Shown: positions 1 through 11,961 of the stretch, one piece after another
Layout: every line of letters starts with the position of its first letter
Numbering within the stretch: the first letter of the stretch is position 1
Assembly: GCA_949317995.1 (NCBI GenBank)
Contig: OX439038.1
Coordinates: forward strand, 72,984,659 to 73,048,658
Length of the DNA: 64,000 nucleotides
Direction of reading: 5' to 3'
Source of the DNA: Acholoe squamosa
Taxonomy: Eukaryota > Annelida > Polychaeta > Phyllodocida > Polynoidae
Notes under the pieces: generated by a model
The model's input: the letters and a program-made list of their open reading frames with translations, nothing else
The model's database searches: none
What the model was told of the DNA's origin: nothing
Program-made: the position numbers and the translations under genes

Positions 1-366
1 TGTTACGACTACAAGACCAGTGCTGCCCTTTTCCCAGACCTAATAAAATATATACACATAAAACATTGCCTGTAACCCCCCCCCCCCATCTAGCAATGAG
101 AGGAAACAGTTGGAAAAGGGAACACACAGCACTGGAGTCTTGTAATCATTGTGAAAGCGGAGTGAACTGCCCCTCCAATCTGAACTCCATCAAATAGACC
201 TATGCCATCTCCTGCCCTGCTACACTATGCCATGCTCCCTTTGGGAGGCCCCTGTGTACTGCCTTACCTCCCTATCCTATCAGGGCCATACACAGAGGGC
301 CTGTAAAGGGGCCATCAATAACTAATACAGAAAAGGATTGTTGTGAGGGGGGCCCTATGGACTTAC

Positions 367-640
367 CTCTGGCGCTGTACATTGCTTTTCCCATTGAGCA
401 GAGAGTACTTGCACAAAATGAGATTTTGACACAAGGTCAGGCTTGACTTTGCCCTTGGGGGACGTCGGTGGTTGATATTGTCATTTTGCTTGTCATGCTT
501 GCCAAGACGTGTCACGTGCGCACCCGGATTAGGGCCCTTTGATAGCTGCGGCGGAGGCCGGTAGAGGTCGCGCCGATCCCGCTGACCTCTAACCCAAGCG
601 TCCCCGCCTACATCTGGGCACTAATATGGCGGTGTGACGG
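367..640 (-). promoter_or_regulatory. CpG-rich promoter-like patch with possible 5' exon (minus strand)
   Basis: Bases 480-640 are much richer in G, C and CpG than the surrounding DNA and contain a YY1-like CCGCCATATT on the minus strand. Reading leftward on the minus strand, the sequence stays free of an obvious second CpG cluster and meets a good donor (AGAG then GTAAGT) at 361-366. That would fit a transcription start plus 5' exon of a gene running off the left edge. ATGs at the end of the putative exon leave a short open frame into the donor. No protein is recognised. The assignment rests on composition and one splice site only. Confidence 0.3.
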
Positions 641-2040
641 ACGCTTTGAAAACAGCCAAAGCTAGATATAAGCCTTGGCCCCTGCTCCAGAAGAGGATGT
701 TTGAATAAATCACCTGAGGATGGGCAGATGAAAGTTGGCAAGACAAACAGAAAAGCTAGATGGTGCCTTTATATCAAAATGGTTTCTTTTAACGAGGACG
801 GTTTTGTCACTGTGGTCATGCTCAATGTCATGTCGATGGCCAAATAGAAAGTGAGTTTTCTAAAACTAACGGTCAGTTCCAAGAATCATATACAATAGTT
901 TCACTGAAGTGGGCATTTTAGAGCTATACAGTGTAGGCCCTATAAAACAAGACCCTTTGTGAAACTGGAAACTATCGGCTAGCTACATTTAGAGGGACAG
1001 AGTAAAAAGCCTATGCCCTGTGGTAAGTAAAGGTAAAATGGATCCAGTGTTTGTTCCAAGAAATATACTAGATATATACTTCGCCGTAAGGTCAGACATA
1101 GGTCACTTTGATGCTTTAATAGCATGATCTGCGAAAAGGGATCTTATTTGGAGGGGGATAGGGTATCTTTTCCCGGTACTGGCCACTTATTTATTCCTGA
1201 ACTATTGTCATGTATTGTTTTAGGGCCTGGTTCCAATGATTCTGTTATCTTTTATCATGTCAGAGGGCATCATCTTAAACATTTTAGTCACATAGGTTTT
1301 ATTAAAAGGGCCATAATAGTTATTCATTTTCTATATTGACTTTAAAGATGAGATGAGATGACAACCCCTGAGTGAGTGATAAATTCATATCACTGTGCAT
1401 CCATTATAGTATACATGTAGTTGAAACCAGACTGCTACAGATTTATGTGTAAAGCTCCAAATTATATCAATCATTGCATCTTTAGCTTAACCTTGAACAA
1501 AAATCCTCCACACCTCTTTGGAGTCTCACACTCCAGAGTATCACATTAATCTGATAAAAAAACCTGCCTATCAATCAGGTTTACCCTCAATGCTGTAGAC
1601 GTCCAATAAATTTTCAGCTGATTCGCTAGACCAATTCCAAAGGCCCATATACAACACAAAACAAAGAGCTGTATGATACCTCCAGGTCCATGCTCCTTGA
1701 TCGTCATGATGCACCAATGCCGTGCTGGCAAGTATACTTATCAGCACTGTTTTCGAGCATCATGCTAACCATTTGGGGGTGTATCGGCCCTGGAGGACCA
1801 CAATGATGCATGGATGCATCCCATTTTGGTATTGATGCAAAATTACAAATGGAACAGTTTATTGGAATTCTTTCCTTTAGGAAAGAATTCCTCAATACAC
1901 CTGCCCCTACATCCTTAATTGTTTTTGACCAAAAGTACCTAGAGTATTCCCTCGCCTATACTAAACATCCTAAAGCCTCAACACTGCCCACAGTGTCTTA
2001 CTCTAAGTAGGGCCTACATAAGCAACATGACAAGGCCAAG
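641..2040. other. No gene seen; AT-rich DNA
   Basis: Short ORFs here lack codon or motif support. The part at 1740-1830 contains copies of the ATGATGCAT-type words that recur across the window, suggesting an old repeat, but boundaries cannot be set. Confidence 0.5.
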
Positions 2041-2054
2041 TCACCAGACCACTC
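2041..2054. repeat. Left target-site duplication of truncated LINE
   Basis: The 14 bases TCACCAGACCACTC at this site recur exactly at 2575-2588, bracketing the LINE fragment. Confidence 0.85.
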
Positions 2055-2574
2055 CCCCCTCCAAATGGGGCTTGGAGGGTCAACAAATTCCGCCCCAGCT
2101 TATGTACTGATCAGCCTGGTCCAAAGAGTACCAAAAGCAGGACAAACCTTCAACAGGACTTAGAGTGCAAGTCTAGAAATGAAGAGAAAACTATGAGCCG
2201 CCTCAGAATAGGTCACACAAGACTGACCCATGGTTACAGAATAAGGAGAGAAAACCCTCCCAAGTGTGCCCGCTGTCAGAACCCCCTGACAGTGGAGCAC
2301 ATCCTCATCGATTGCCAACAGTGTCCCTACAGGGCACAATACCACGCTTGTACAAGCTTGAAACAACTATTCGAGAAACACAAACCAGAGGAAATATTGG
2401 GATATATGAAAGCCCTTGGGCTGTACATTAACATCTAGTTGAAACCAGATGATTACTTCCCCCACATAGACAAATCATACCACCATTTCCGCTGATAGTG
2501 CCTATCAACCTGTGAAGCACAGGATAGCCACTTAGTGCCGCTAAAGTGCTGTAAAACACAAATCAATCAATCAA
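2055..2574 (+). mobile_element. 5'-truncated I/Jockey-group LINE insertion
   Basis: This is a dead 3' fragment of a non-LTR retrotransposon in plus orientation. It holds the end of ORF2, a 3' UTR, and a tail of short AATC repeats, and is flanked by a perfect 14-bp duplication of the target. The start at 2055 is where homology to the flank ends, the usual result of incomplete reverse transcription. The 3' UTR segment from about 2505 (CCTGTGAAGCAC) to the tail is shared with the insertion at 21291-21459, confirming the family and its 3' end. It cannot be autonomous, since reverse transcriptase and endonuclease are missing. Confidence 0.85.
2160..2438 (+). pseudogene. C-terminal remnant of LINE ORF2 (CCHC knuckle)
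   Basis: The open frame encodes the hallmark RLRIGHTRLTHGY segment followed by C-x2-C-x8-H-x4-C (CARC...PLTVEHILIDC), the zinc-knuckle end typical of I, Nimb and Jockey-group LINE ORF2 proteins. The frame is interrupted just upstream. Residues resembling the preceding linker (WSKEYQK at about 2119-2139) lie in a different frame, so a frameshift has broken it. It ends about 135 bases before the tail, a normal spacing for a LINE 3' UTR. No function is expected. Confidence 0.8.
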
Positions 2575-2588
2575 TCACCAGACCACTC
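2575..2588. repeat. Right target-site duplication of truncated LINE
   Basis: Exact repeat of 2041-2054, directly after the AATC-type tail. Confidence 0.85.
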
Positions 2589-2616
2589 AATTGAATCTTA
2601 CCTCATCTACCTGCAG

Positions 2617-2756
2617 CTGTAGTGAATTGCTTTTGTCACAGGTTGGCCTGGATTGGGCTGATAGCTTCTACACTAGTCCTAGTCGCCTCCAAATACCTGT
2701 AGTGAATTGTTTTTGTCACAGGTCGCCTTGGTGTGAACTCATAGCTCCTTCACATT
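2617..2756. repeat. 80-bp tandem duplication
   Basis: CTGTAGTGAATTG at 2617 recurs at 2697. The second unit aligns with the first for about 60 bases with several substitutions. No coding content is seen. Confidence 0.7.
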
Positions 2757-3190
2757 CAATTGACCTTCTCACAGTTATCACTAGGCCCTATGATGACCCA
2801 GGGGCATGTCATTTTTAGTGTGAATAGCAAGGGGCTTAGTGTCAAAACCCTGATCTGGTCGTCTGGCTTGCATAACCCTTTAACCCTCTAAAGGCTGCAA
2901 TTGATTTATTGTACTTTGCCCCTTCGTCATCTTGATGCATTAATGTAGCCCTGATGAGTAATCAGCCATTGTAGGATTGTATCGAGCATATTATAAGGTT
3001 TATGGTATCATTATGTATGAATGCACCAAGAGGAGTTACTTTCAATGTGGAATCAATACAACATGACAAAATTCACACAGTATATACAAATGTATCATGA
3101 TGAAAGGGCTAGTCACCTTCACATATCAGGATGCTCAGACCAGTCTTATGCCGTCACATGCTTTGATATTGGTGGTAGAGGGCTAAGAGG

Positions 3191-3390
3191 CTACCCTCCA
3201 CACACCAACATAGTGATCTGTAGTAATGCAGAAGGCCTAGTGTCGTCAGCTCATTGCTCCTAACTATATTTTTACATCACTGATACAGCCCTTACCCTCC
3301 ACACACCGTCATACTGATTGTAGCACTGCATAAGTCCTAGTCTCCTCAACTCATTGCCCCTAATTATCTATACAGACTCATATAGCCATT
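3191..3390. repeat. About 100-bp tandem duplication
   Basis: A block beginning TACCCTCCACACACC is repeated twice (3191-3291 and 3292-3390). Shared internal words include CTCATTGC and the closing ATA.AGCC. The copies are moderately diverged, so this is an old event. Confidence 0.7.
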
Positions 3391-6300
3391 ACCCCCATGT
3401 ATCTTATTAATTGTCATCAATATTCAGTAAATATAATAGTAAAGAATTCACTACGGCTCTGCCGTATATTTCTCAAGTATCTTAAAGTAATCAAATATGC
3501 ACTAGAGATACCTGAAGTATTCCTTAATCGTCAATAAATAATGATAAAACTTACTCAAAACTTACAAACCTGACCATGTGCATCCTCATCAAAGGATTGT
3601 GCGGTCCTTACAGGTTTACTGTCCCTAAGACTGCAGTCGCTATTTTGTAGCTCTATTACGGAGAAGCTGTCAGAAGGTGATGGAATGTGCTTAGTGTTGC
3701 AGCCACCAGATGGCGTGCTAACTAGCAGAGAATCGCTCTAATATCGCCCACTGTCAGACCCGTTGTTTCTGCCCTGTCACCCCTTGACAGCAAACTCTAC
3801 CACAACCATCATATTAGGGTGAATTAAATTGGGCTGGGCTTATTTCTTTGTTTCCTTTTCTTTGGGGGAGTTTTAAGTCGCTTTGAAGTATGTAAGCATT
3901 TAAGTCGTTTTAGCACTTTGTATATACATCAAGTTTTTATTTTCATTCGTGTATATAACATTACGTCTTAGCTGTCATATTACTTTCCGACAGTATGCCT
4001 GTCGTGGCCAGGCTGGTGGCATGTTTATTGAAATAGTTTTCCTTTTCAACTCAATATATAGGCACGTGCCCCCTTCCCACGTCATCCATTGATTACCATG
4101 CCAAATGCACATATAGCATTCACTGATGCATTATGCAGCCCAGAGAAGGTCAAAAACAAGTTAACTGTTTTTAGATACCATTAAAGGTATGTTGGAGATC
4201 GCTGGATCTTTGGAGATATTCTTTAGGTAGGTAATTGAAATCGGAAATTCAGGTTGAAGGGCTGGATTGATTACAGCTCTCAGGACACTTCCAACTCACG
4301 CTATAACCAATTAGCCTGAGCGGCCAGCGTCTACCACCAGACATGGACTAATTAGGCCTGCGTCTCCTACAAATGTCGTCTGCTACAACCATTATCATTA
4401 ATACCGAGATTCACCGCTAGGAGAGGGTGCTGAAGGCGGGCAGTAAAGGTCTCACAATATAATATTCAGCCAGTAATCAAGAGAAATTAAGAGGTGTGTT
4501 TCAGTCTTTAATAAGAGAGGGTCGACTTGTAATTTCCTCCAATGGCCCCTGAAATCATTCGCATTGTTTGTGTAACTGTTATGTGACTAATGTATAAGAT
4601 TACACAAGCAGATTTCCTAAACAAGTTTTAAAATTCGCAAAAGAAAAGTGCAATGGAGGAAAGACTCTTTGACTCAAAGTTATAAGTAACCCAAAACATA
4701 GGGGGCCTACAGTCTACTTTGTTGGCCTAGGTTGAGGTTATTTTGATCTAGAATCCTTGGATCTGGTGATTGGTCCAGTGGCATAGGCAGCTATCACGAT
4801 ATCCTTGAGTTTGTCAGTGAGATTAGAATCAGCCTGTCAAGCACGTTGACAGCTCTAGTTATTCACATCGTTATTTCAAAGAGGCCTCTGTTTCAGGGAT
4901 AACTGTAGAGATCCCTGCCGGTATTTTCTAGTGAAAGTAAGACATTTCTCTATCCCCATGTTGATTCTACGATGCTTCATTTACTTTTGAGTTAACCTGA
5001 AAAAGACACGTCCTTAAATATTAACAAACAATGAACAGGCAAACAACAACAACAAAAAAAACCCAAACAATTCTAATCTTAAGGTGTCTGGTTTTGTGAC
5101 ACCTGCAGTTTAAAACATCAAAACAGGTCCAATGTGACTTTCAAAGTAAAGCTAGTTTTTGCTGATTTCAGTGTTTTTGATTAAAACCTCGTACTACTGA
5201 GGCCCTGGCTCTAAGGATGATTAGCAATATGTACCAAAATGAACTATAAATGACTCATATCCAAGTAGAAAGTTTAGGTTGCACTAATAAACGGCCCCTG
5301 GTACTTCATAAACTACTATGATATACACTGTAAAATGTTGTCAAAATAACGGCCAAATCCTTGTCCTAATTTCCCTGAGATCCGTCATTATTTTCATTGA
5401 GATTCCTTGTACCACAGTACTGCCATCTGGGGTTTCACTACGTCACTACACTGCTTCACTGCAATATGATTACGATAGTGCACTGTTCGTTTTTTTACGA
5501 GGACCCCTGGGAGATTCAACAGTATTTTTTAGAGTGTAGTTGCAGAGAAAGTAATGACACCTATTTTAGAGCCAGGAGTCTGATTACTTTTATCTATCCC
5601 CCTTTCAATTACTGAATCTGTCTCATATTTTTATGGTCAGTTTCTGTGAATTCATAAAACTGCAACTTCAGTGTACGTGTTTGTGCAGGTTGACAAGAAG
5701 TCGCTTGGAGAAGAAATAAGATAGGTCCACATAAACATAGTCAGGCTAGATTTTAGATAAATTGTTATGGTGACCGGGTAGTGATTTGCATGGTGAGGTG
5801 TGACCAGCGCATGAATACACATCAGGACCGCTTAACCCCCCCCTAAACTTCCACTGATTTTATGTTTTGAACAAAAAAAAAATATTCCGAGACTATGGAA
5901 AAACTCGTACTCATCATTTTTATACAAAATAACCATGGATTTTCTCCCCCATCTTGACCGAATTTCTCAACATAACTTAGTTCAGAAAGGACTTAACCCG
6001 GAAGTGGTATGTTACAACTACTAACTAGTGACGCTTTAGTTAAGGAATAATTAGGAGCTTCACCTGTGAAAATGTGGACAGCTATCCCGAGAGTTACAAA
6101 TGCTGTGTCTGAATTAATTCCTCAGTGTTTTAGATGGTAGGATGAAGGGACTAAAAGGAAACTAGTCCCCAAAAAAGTAGTGAAAAAATAAGGTAAAACG
6201 AGCTTCAGGGTAGGGCCTAAAATTGATAAAACAGACGATGTGTATGGCTTCGGTGCTATTCTAGTATTGTATATGGGAGCTTACCATTATTGATAGATAG

Positions 6301-8246
6301 ATGTCATCTAAAGTTTTATCATATCTGTATAATGGACCAAATAGCGGTGTGAGGGGTGTCCCACAGACTGTGTCTGGTCAATCTAATCTACTTGCCGCCT
6401 GTGTGTTTGCCCGACTAATGACCACCTTTGCCTATACTACTAACACGACTACGGTGAGTAGTACATCGACAGCGGCCCCGGACTCAGGCACAGGGACAGT
6501 TCGGGAGTATACCCATTCATTGACTGGCTCTTATGTGGAGGGTATAGGTAGTATCTGAGCCATTTCACAGACGCAGATCAAGGATTTTGAAAAAGAGGAC
6601 TCAATTAATTGGCATGATTTATCATTATTAACATAAAGCTTTATGCAGACCTTAAAGGTTTAGGCTAAACATTGGTGAAGACCATTTCTTATCATTATCA
6701 GTGATCAGGAGTATGGAATAACATCACTTGTAGATTGGACATTGCCCTTGTTATGTCCATACTAATGTCCACATCACTATGGACCTTTCCCTTTTAAATG
6801 GAAGGACCCAGGGCTGGACCATCGCCCCATGCTAGCTCAGCACACTAGGGCCTGATAGGTCAAGTACCCCCCTCCCATTCACTTCACCCACCCCTCCAAC
6901 CACTCCCCACCCCAGCAGTAGGCTGTAGTCCCGGGCGGCCTGCAGGTGACCGATAGCTTCATTAACACTAAGTGGTAGTCGCTGCCAAACAGTCATGTGC
7001 AGTTAGACACCTACACAACCGTGTATAGGGATAGGGCCAATGGGTTGTAGTATTAGGGTAGGGGAGAGGTAGGGTAGGTGGTAACAGCAAAGGTTACCAC
7101 TAGACTTGGCATCAATGCAACCAGCTTCTTTCTCCTTGCTTTTTTAATAGTGAGGCCCATGTAATCAGGTTTCTTTTCATGCAATGGCAGTGAAATATTT
7201 TTTTTTTTTCCAATATGAGATATTATACCAGAGATATCACAAAGAAAATCTAACAAAATCGACCAGAACGCATAGAAGATTGACTTAGAATGATAGCGAA
7301 ATACAACCCTGATCATTGTTGGACATCTTAAATGCTATATTGTCAGGAAACCAAAAGAATCGGGAAGAAATTCATGAAACTACAACGACAATGAACCAAA
7401 GTGTGATCATCTCTGACTGGTCCTTACCCATACAGATGGATTCGGGGTGGATACAATGAGTTTACTACATAAGCAAAGACTATGCCCATGGCACGTCCAT
7501 GCTGTTACTCTCTGAGTGATTGAAAACCCCCTGATACCGGCATCGTGCATTATGTCCATTTAGATAGCATAGGACATAAAGAAAATGTGTTTTATGTTGC
7601 TCAACCTATCCTAACAAATGGGCCAATCCGAAAAGTCCCCCACATACTGACATAGACCATTTTAATATGTCCAAAATGTTATGATTCAAGATCCAGTGTA
7701 CTTCTAACGACCTAGGTGGTATATCCACAAGAAAGTTTTAAGACTCGTACATACCGTCCTCCTAACTGAAATTAACCTGCTTGGCACCCACGACTGGGAT
7801 CAAGGCCAATACAAGGACGTTTCCACTCTCCAACACGAATTAAACAACTTTGACTCTTTCGTGGTTCAAGGCTCAAAGATGGAAAGTTTTGCGGGGGTGA
7901 ATTTTCTCTCTGCTGAGGTCATTACAAAACCTTATGAAAAGTCTGGCAGTCGTTGTGATCTTAGAGGCTATGCGTTAACAATGACCATGAACCACACAAC
8001 AATAATGATTGCACATCATTTCAAAATTAAGATTTTGATAATTATTGTAAATCCTGGGGTGCAAGTATCAACACATTTCTCTTGTAAGTTACAATCTTCA
8101 ATGACAGCATTAACATCAGTACCGCAGCATTCTATGATGTAAAAATTTAATTACCGAAGTAGACCACATTATACAGCATAAAGACATATTCTCATAATAT
8201 GAAAGGTTGAGGTAGATATATCAGTTACAGGGAGAGCCTCAGGAGT
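3391..8246. other. No gene seen
   Basis: Unannotated AT-rich DNA with homopolymer runs and short shadow ORFs. The only repeat content I can support is the copy of a dispersed repeat at 5380-5540, listed separately. Confidence 0.5.
5380..5540 (+). repeat. Dispersed repeat, copy 1
   Basis: Words such as CACTACACTGCTTCACTGCAAT match the reverse complement of 48885-49060 and of the repeat split by the solo LTR at 46480-47070. The three copies define an old dispersed family of at least 150 bp. No coding potential is conserved among copies. Confidence 0.6.
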
Positions 8247-8274
8247 GTGCTGATCTTGGAGAGTTGCCCCAGTT

Positions 8275-8470
8275 ACCTCCGTGTCAACCCCCGCGGCACC
8301 TTGCAGCGTCTGCGGCCTACAAGTAGCCGTCATTACGCCCTCCTTCATCCTCCACATCCCCTCTTATCGCCCAACTTCCGGTACCCTCTCCTAGGACGAG
8401 CCACCCGGAAGTGGACGTCCGTCCTCCACCGGTGGGCTCCACTTCCGGCGGCGTCCGCCCTGGTGTTAGG
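8275..8470 (+). promoter_or_regulatory. CpG-rich patch with three ETS-type motifs and a donor site
   Basis: About 200 bp of unusually GC- and CpG-rich sequence. It holds three ETS cores: ACTTCCGG twice in plus orientation (near 8371 and 8431) and CCGGAAGT once inverted (near 8405). It is followed by a donor-like GTGAGT at 8471. Clusters of ETS sites in CpG-rich DNA are typical of housekeeping promoters, and the donor would end a plus-strand first exon. No downstream acceptor or protein could be linked to it. A coding exon is an alternative, but the open frame matches nothing I know. Confidence 0.35.
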
Positions 8471-8760
8471 GTGAGTTGTGTGTGGGTGGGTGGGATGAAT
8501 GGGGGTGGGGTGTGTGTGGGTGAGGGGGTGGGGGTGTCTCCGATTGGGGGTTGGTCAGCTTGCGATGAGGTTGGGTGAGGGCTAGGAGTGTCTCCATGAG
8601 ATGAATCTAAAATGTGATGAAAGAGGTGATCATGAGATTTTAGTTAAAGGGGATGTAATCTCAGTATGTCTTGTAGGTTAGGGTAGTTAGTTGGGAGGTG
8701 GGGAACCCACCCCCCCCCAAAAAAAAAAAAAAAAGAAAGAAAAGGAAGAGAAAAAAGAAG
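8471..8760. repeat. GTGGG-rich stretch and poly-C/poly-A tract
   Basis: 8475-8550 is a degenerate GTGTGGGTGGGG-type low-complexity tract. 8708-8760 is a C run followed by a long A run and GAAA/GAGA purines. Both are simple-sequence DNA. Confidence 0.8.
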
Positions 8761-9034
8761 TCAATATGAATACAGCGTCAGTGGAGCACTAGCTAAGGGG
8801 CCATTGTTTTACAAAGATATGGCCAGAGATAAACATGTTGAAGTGACTGATAGCATGCTACAGATGAAAGTAGAGATAGGTAGGTAAAACTACATTAGAT
8901 ATCGCCACATCTAAGAGGGGAAGCCTTTTATGTGATTCCACAAAGAGATTTCGTTCAATATTTAGTTTTTCTAAGCAGTCCTAAATTTGTATTACAGAGC
9001 ATCTTTTGTAGACGTGAGACGCCAGGTCACCACT

Positions 9035-9235
9035 TTAATCCTGACCTTCCGATGCAACTCTGCTCATTAGGCATGTTGGTACCTTAAATTGACCAATCGA
9101 ACGTCAGTAAATAGAATAGAAAGACCTCCACATGCCTAAAATATTTCTTATGTGAAAATAACCCGCGATAAATTATAATATGGGGTGGTCCACTTTAAAG
9201 GTACCGACATGCCTAATGGTCGAGTCAGGGTGGAT
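9035..9235. repeat. Inverted-repeat (MITE-like) element
   Basis: CATTAGGCATGTTGGTACCTT (around 9069-9088) returns as its reverse complement at about 9199-9219, with further matches outward (CCTGAC versus GTCAGG). The arms are about 45 bp and imperfect, with a spacer of roughly 90 bp. No TSD was identified, so whether it is a transposon or a simple foldback is open. Confidence 0.55.
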
Positions 9236-9939
9236 TTACCCTACATGGGAAATAATCGCCTATGAATTTCGATAAATTACTTCACGTTTCACTACAGACC
9301 TAACATTACTGCTGTATGTAGGTATGAGACATCAGATACATAAACGGCATTTCTTCATTAAGCCAGATTCGGTGAAGTAGATGGGATGTGTACAGTAACT
9401 TTCTCTTCTATCATTTTCTGCTGGCAGAAATTGCTGTACAGTGCCTGGACTTAGCACGCAGCCAGTTTAGCTCTCTTTGGTAATCGCTTCATTTCTATTA
9501 GGTCCTGTGTGTGGCTTATGGAGATGGATAGTGAGAAAATGACCAGAGATGCCTACAGGCTTTTTACACCTTCCATCATGACATGATACAGGCACTAGGA
9601 TAAAGATCAATGTAGCCTCACCACAGCTCTGATAACAGGTTGTAAAATGAGTCTGTGATAGTGCACTTATGAGACGCCATTATGACAATCTCATTATACA
9701 TCTGGTACACAAGCCAGGGGCCAGATTGGGGAGAAACATTACAAGATGCACCCAGGTACACTAAAACAGACACCCAGTGAATCCCTAACACACCCCCTGG
9801 TGGATTTGTAGGAACACTAAGATCAATGCCTCCAGCAGGTATGAATAACACCACTCGGGCATTGTGGTAAACGTGGCCACCCTCCTCCTGTCCCTTAGGT
9901 CGTTAGCTCGGATCCGCTTCGTTTACCAAGCCCTGAATT

Positions 9940-10011
9940 ATGCATGAGGCATTGCCTATTGTATTGCCTTGTTAGCGGTGTGCCGCAGGGCTCTGTCTTT
10001 GGACCCCCACT
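9940..10011 (+). pseudogene. LINE reverse-transcriptase remnant
   Basis: The plus-strand frame reads SGVPQGSVFGP at about 9976-10008, the conserved reverse-transcriptase motif (usually SGVPQGSVLGP) of CR1/Jockey-type LINEs. The frame closes at the next codons and no YADD box follows, so this is a short decayed piece. It lies upstream of, and in the same orientation as, a LINE/SINE-type 3' tail at 10306-10440 and may be part of the same relic. Confidence 0.6.
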
Positions 10012-10305
10012 ATGACTGACCCTCCCCATAGTATGTGGTGCCCATCTACTGCCCACATTCCTTGACCGTTGCTCTTGCAGCCCAGGAGGCAACCTGCTCC
10101 AGTGTGTAACCTGGAATCAACAGTAGACTCTGTGCCTGGCCCTCAAGGGTAATGCTAAAACAACTGCTGGAGGGCCTCCATTAGCGATGGCTACCCAGCC
10201 GATTCGATTAGGCGGACCCTCCAGTAAAGGCCTTTACAGATTACAAATATAGCCTCACTCTTGTAATATGAGCCTAAAGTGTATACCCAATATCCAGGCG
10301 GATTT

Positions 10306-10440
10306 CCCTAGCCCACTTAAAAGGGTCTATATCTCCTCTTTCCTATCCCCTCGGATGTGTGTGGTGCACATATGCGTGGGCACTGACACATTCCTCTGTG
10401 AAATTGTGTAATGTCGTTCTCGCCATGAATATGACCTTAG
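10306..10440 (+). mobile_element. Decayed LINE/SINE 3' UTR and tail
   Basis: The first 100 bases (CTAGCCCACTTAAAAGGG onward) match the LINE insertion at 21291 closely. The remainder, through TTCTCGCCATGAATATGACC and GGCGTTAAAC to a CTCACTCACC tail, differs from that element and has the form of a second LINE/SINE 3' end. It is a mosaic 3' fragment of a non-LTR element. No TSD could be found. Confidence 0.6.
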
Positions 10441-10444
10441 TTGT

Positions 10445-11798
10445 CGAAATGGCGTTAAACATCTATTACTCACTCACCCCAATGTCCAGGGGTAATTGGC
10501 TGATGCCATAGAAACCACGCCCTTTCATACATTCTTACCTAGAGTTATACTAGAATTTAGAAGTGAAGAATATCAGATAAAGTAGATGACTACTCATGTG
10601 AATACGTACATTAGTTCTCTACGTAGTCCCCCACATATCCCATCTAATGTAGATCATTAATTTTAGGTATCATAATGGCTAGGGAGGGCCAGGGGTAAGC
10701 CGGCTGTGGCCACATTGCCCCGTATGCCCATAACATGTCTATTAGCTTCAGGATCCAGACAAGGTAACATAGTCTAAGAGCTTGGGGATTGAGCATACCC
10801 CTTGAATAACATGGTACCAAAAATGACCCAAAAGTGGTCTGAACCCGCACATGGATAATGAGCCAAAACCGGTAGTGCATCCCAAGATAATCAATGTTAA
10901 CATCTTGAATCTTGTTCAGGGGACCCTAAGGATCCCGTTGGGATGTGGGGGGGGGGGGGTACATGGTGGGCCCTATCAGCCCTCGGCCTATATGGCTCAC
11001 TCTCACGAGTTTGTCATAGTTTTATGCTTCATTTTGCAACATCCTTTTATCCGTCCACGACATCACTCCGTGGGGTGTAAATGTAGATAAAATATTCACT
11101 ATCTTTAAGTTTGTTCATGACGTGCTTAAGATGCACATGCATGTTACCAAACCACGAGATACTTTGAGCCTTTCCTCTCTCAAATGTGGCCCAGATCTGT
11201 GAGAATATTGGCCAGCTGTATGTCCCACAGTGTGGCCATTGTAAGTTCTATCTCCTACCCCTGTTGTTGCCAGCTCACCAATTTATCACCAGGTTGGGCA
11301 GGTTATGGGCAGACAAACTTACCTGCCCATGTTTTGCGCAAGTCATCTGGTACCAGGCTACACTCTTTCCTACTTGACACCCTTTCCCCCACCCCTACAC
11401 ACCATCATCACTTTACCATTCAGTCATGATTTAGATATTATTCACCATGCAATATCGACATCAATGATAGTACACATAGGGCAAAGAGCTGTGCTGAGCG
11501 AGGGCGGCACTACACTGGTTGGATCAACAGTCATCGGTTTTACTAAAGTGAATTGTATGTCATTGCTTGGATTGTTGAAAAACAGTTCTATGAAAAACTC
11601 AAAAAGTAGAACGGTTACTAGAAAATGGGATAGATCGATTCAGACTGTCCTCAGTCGAAAAGAAGAACATATATATTGCTTAAGAGCGGAAAGCTGACAT
11701 GGAGGGAGGATACAGAGACAGATTATCAAAAATAGTCAAGATCATTACATGTACTGTGTTTTGGGACTACATGGGGGATTCCCATGTTATCTGTCGGT
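10445..11798. other. No confirmed gene; one weak exon-like segment
   Basis: A G run lies at about 10946-10959. At 11195-11240 a 46-base segment sits between CCCAG and GTAAGT, with an open frame ICENIGQLYVPQCGH. The acceptor tract is only moderately pyrimidine-rich and the base before the donor is T, so I do not call it an exon. The 130-codon frame at 11305-11697 has no recognisable features. Confidence 0.4.
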
Positions 11799-11961
11799 GG
11801 CCATGTCACATATCACTGACTTCTATTTTCCCATGTCCTTATCACTAAGATCCATGTCACATATCGATTCTAAGAAAAGGCCATGTTACATGTCACTACG
11901 TTTATACTTCCCCATGTCATATTTTCACCAAGCTTCATGTCACATGTCGATTTTAAGAAAA
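11799..11961. repeat. About 80-bp tandem duplication
   Basis: Units start GGCCATGTCACAT (11799) and GGCCATGTTACAT (11879), and each ends TCGATT.TAAGAAAA. CATGTCACAT words also recur inside each unit, so a shorter ancestral period is likely. Confidence 0.7.

Noticed and set aside
10156-10207. CTGGAGGG / CCCTCCAG inverted words
   Set aside because: An eight-base stem in GC-rich DNA is expected by chance and has no TSD or partner.
11195-11240. 46-nt exon-like segment
   Set aside because: Weak pyrimidine tract, T before the donor, and two open frames; insufficient for a gene call.
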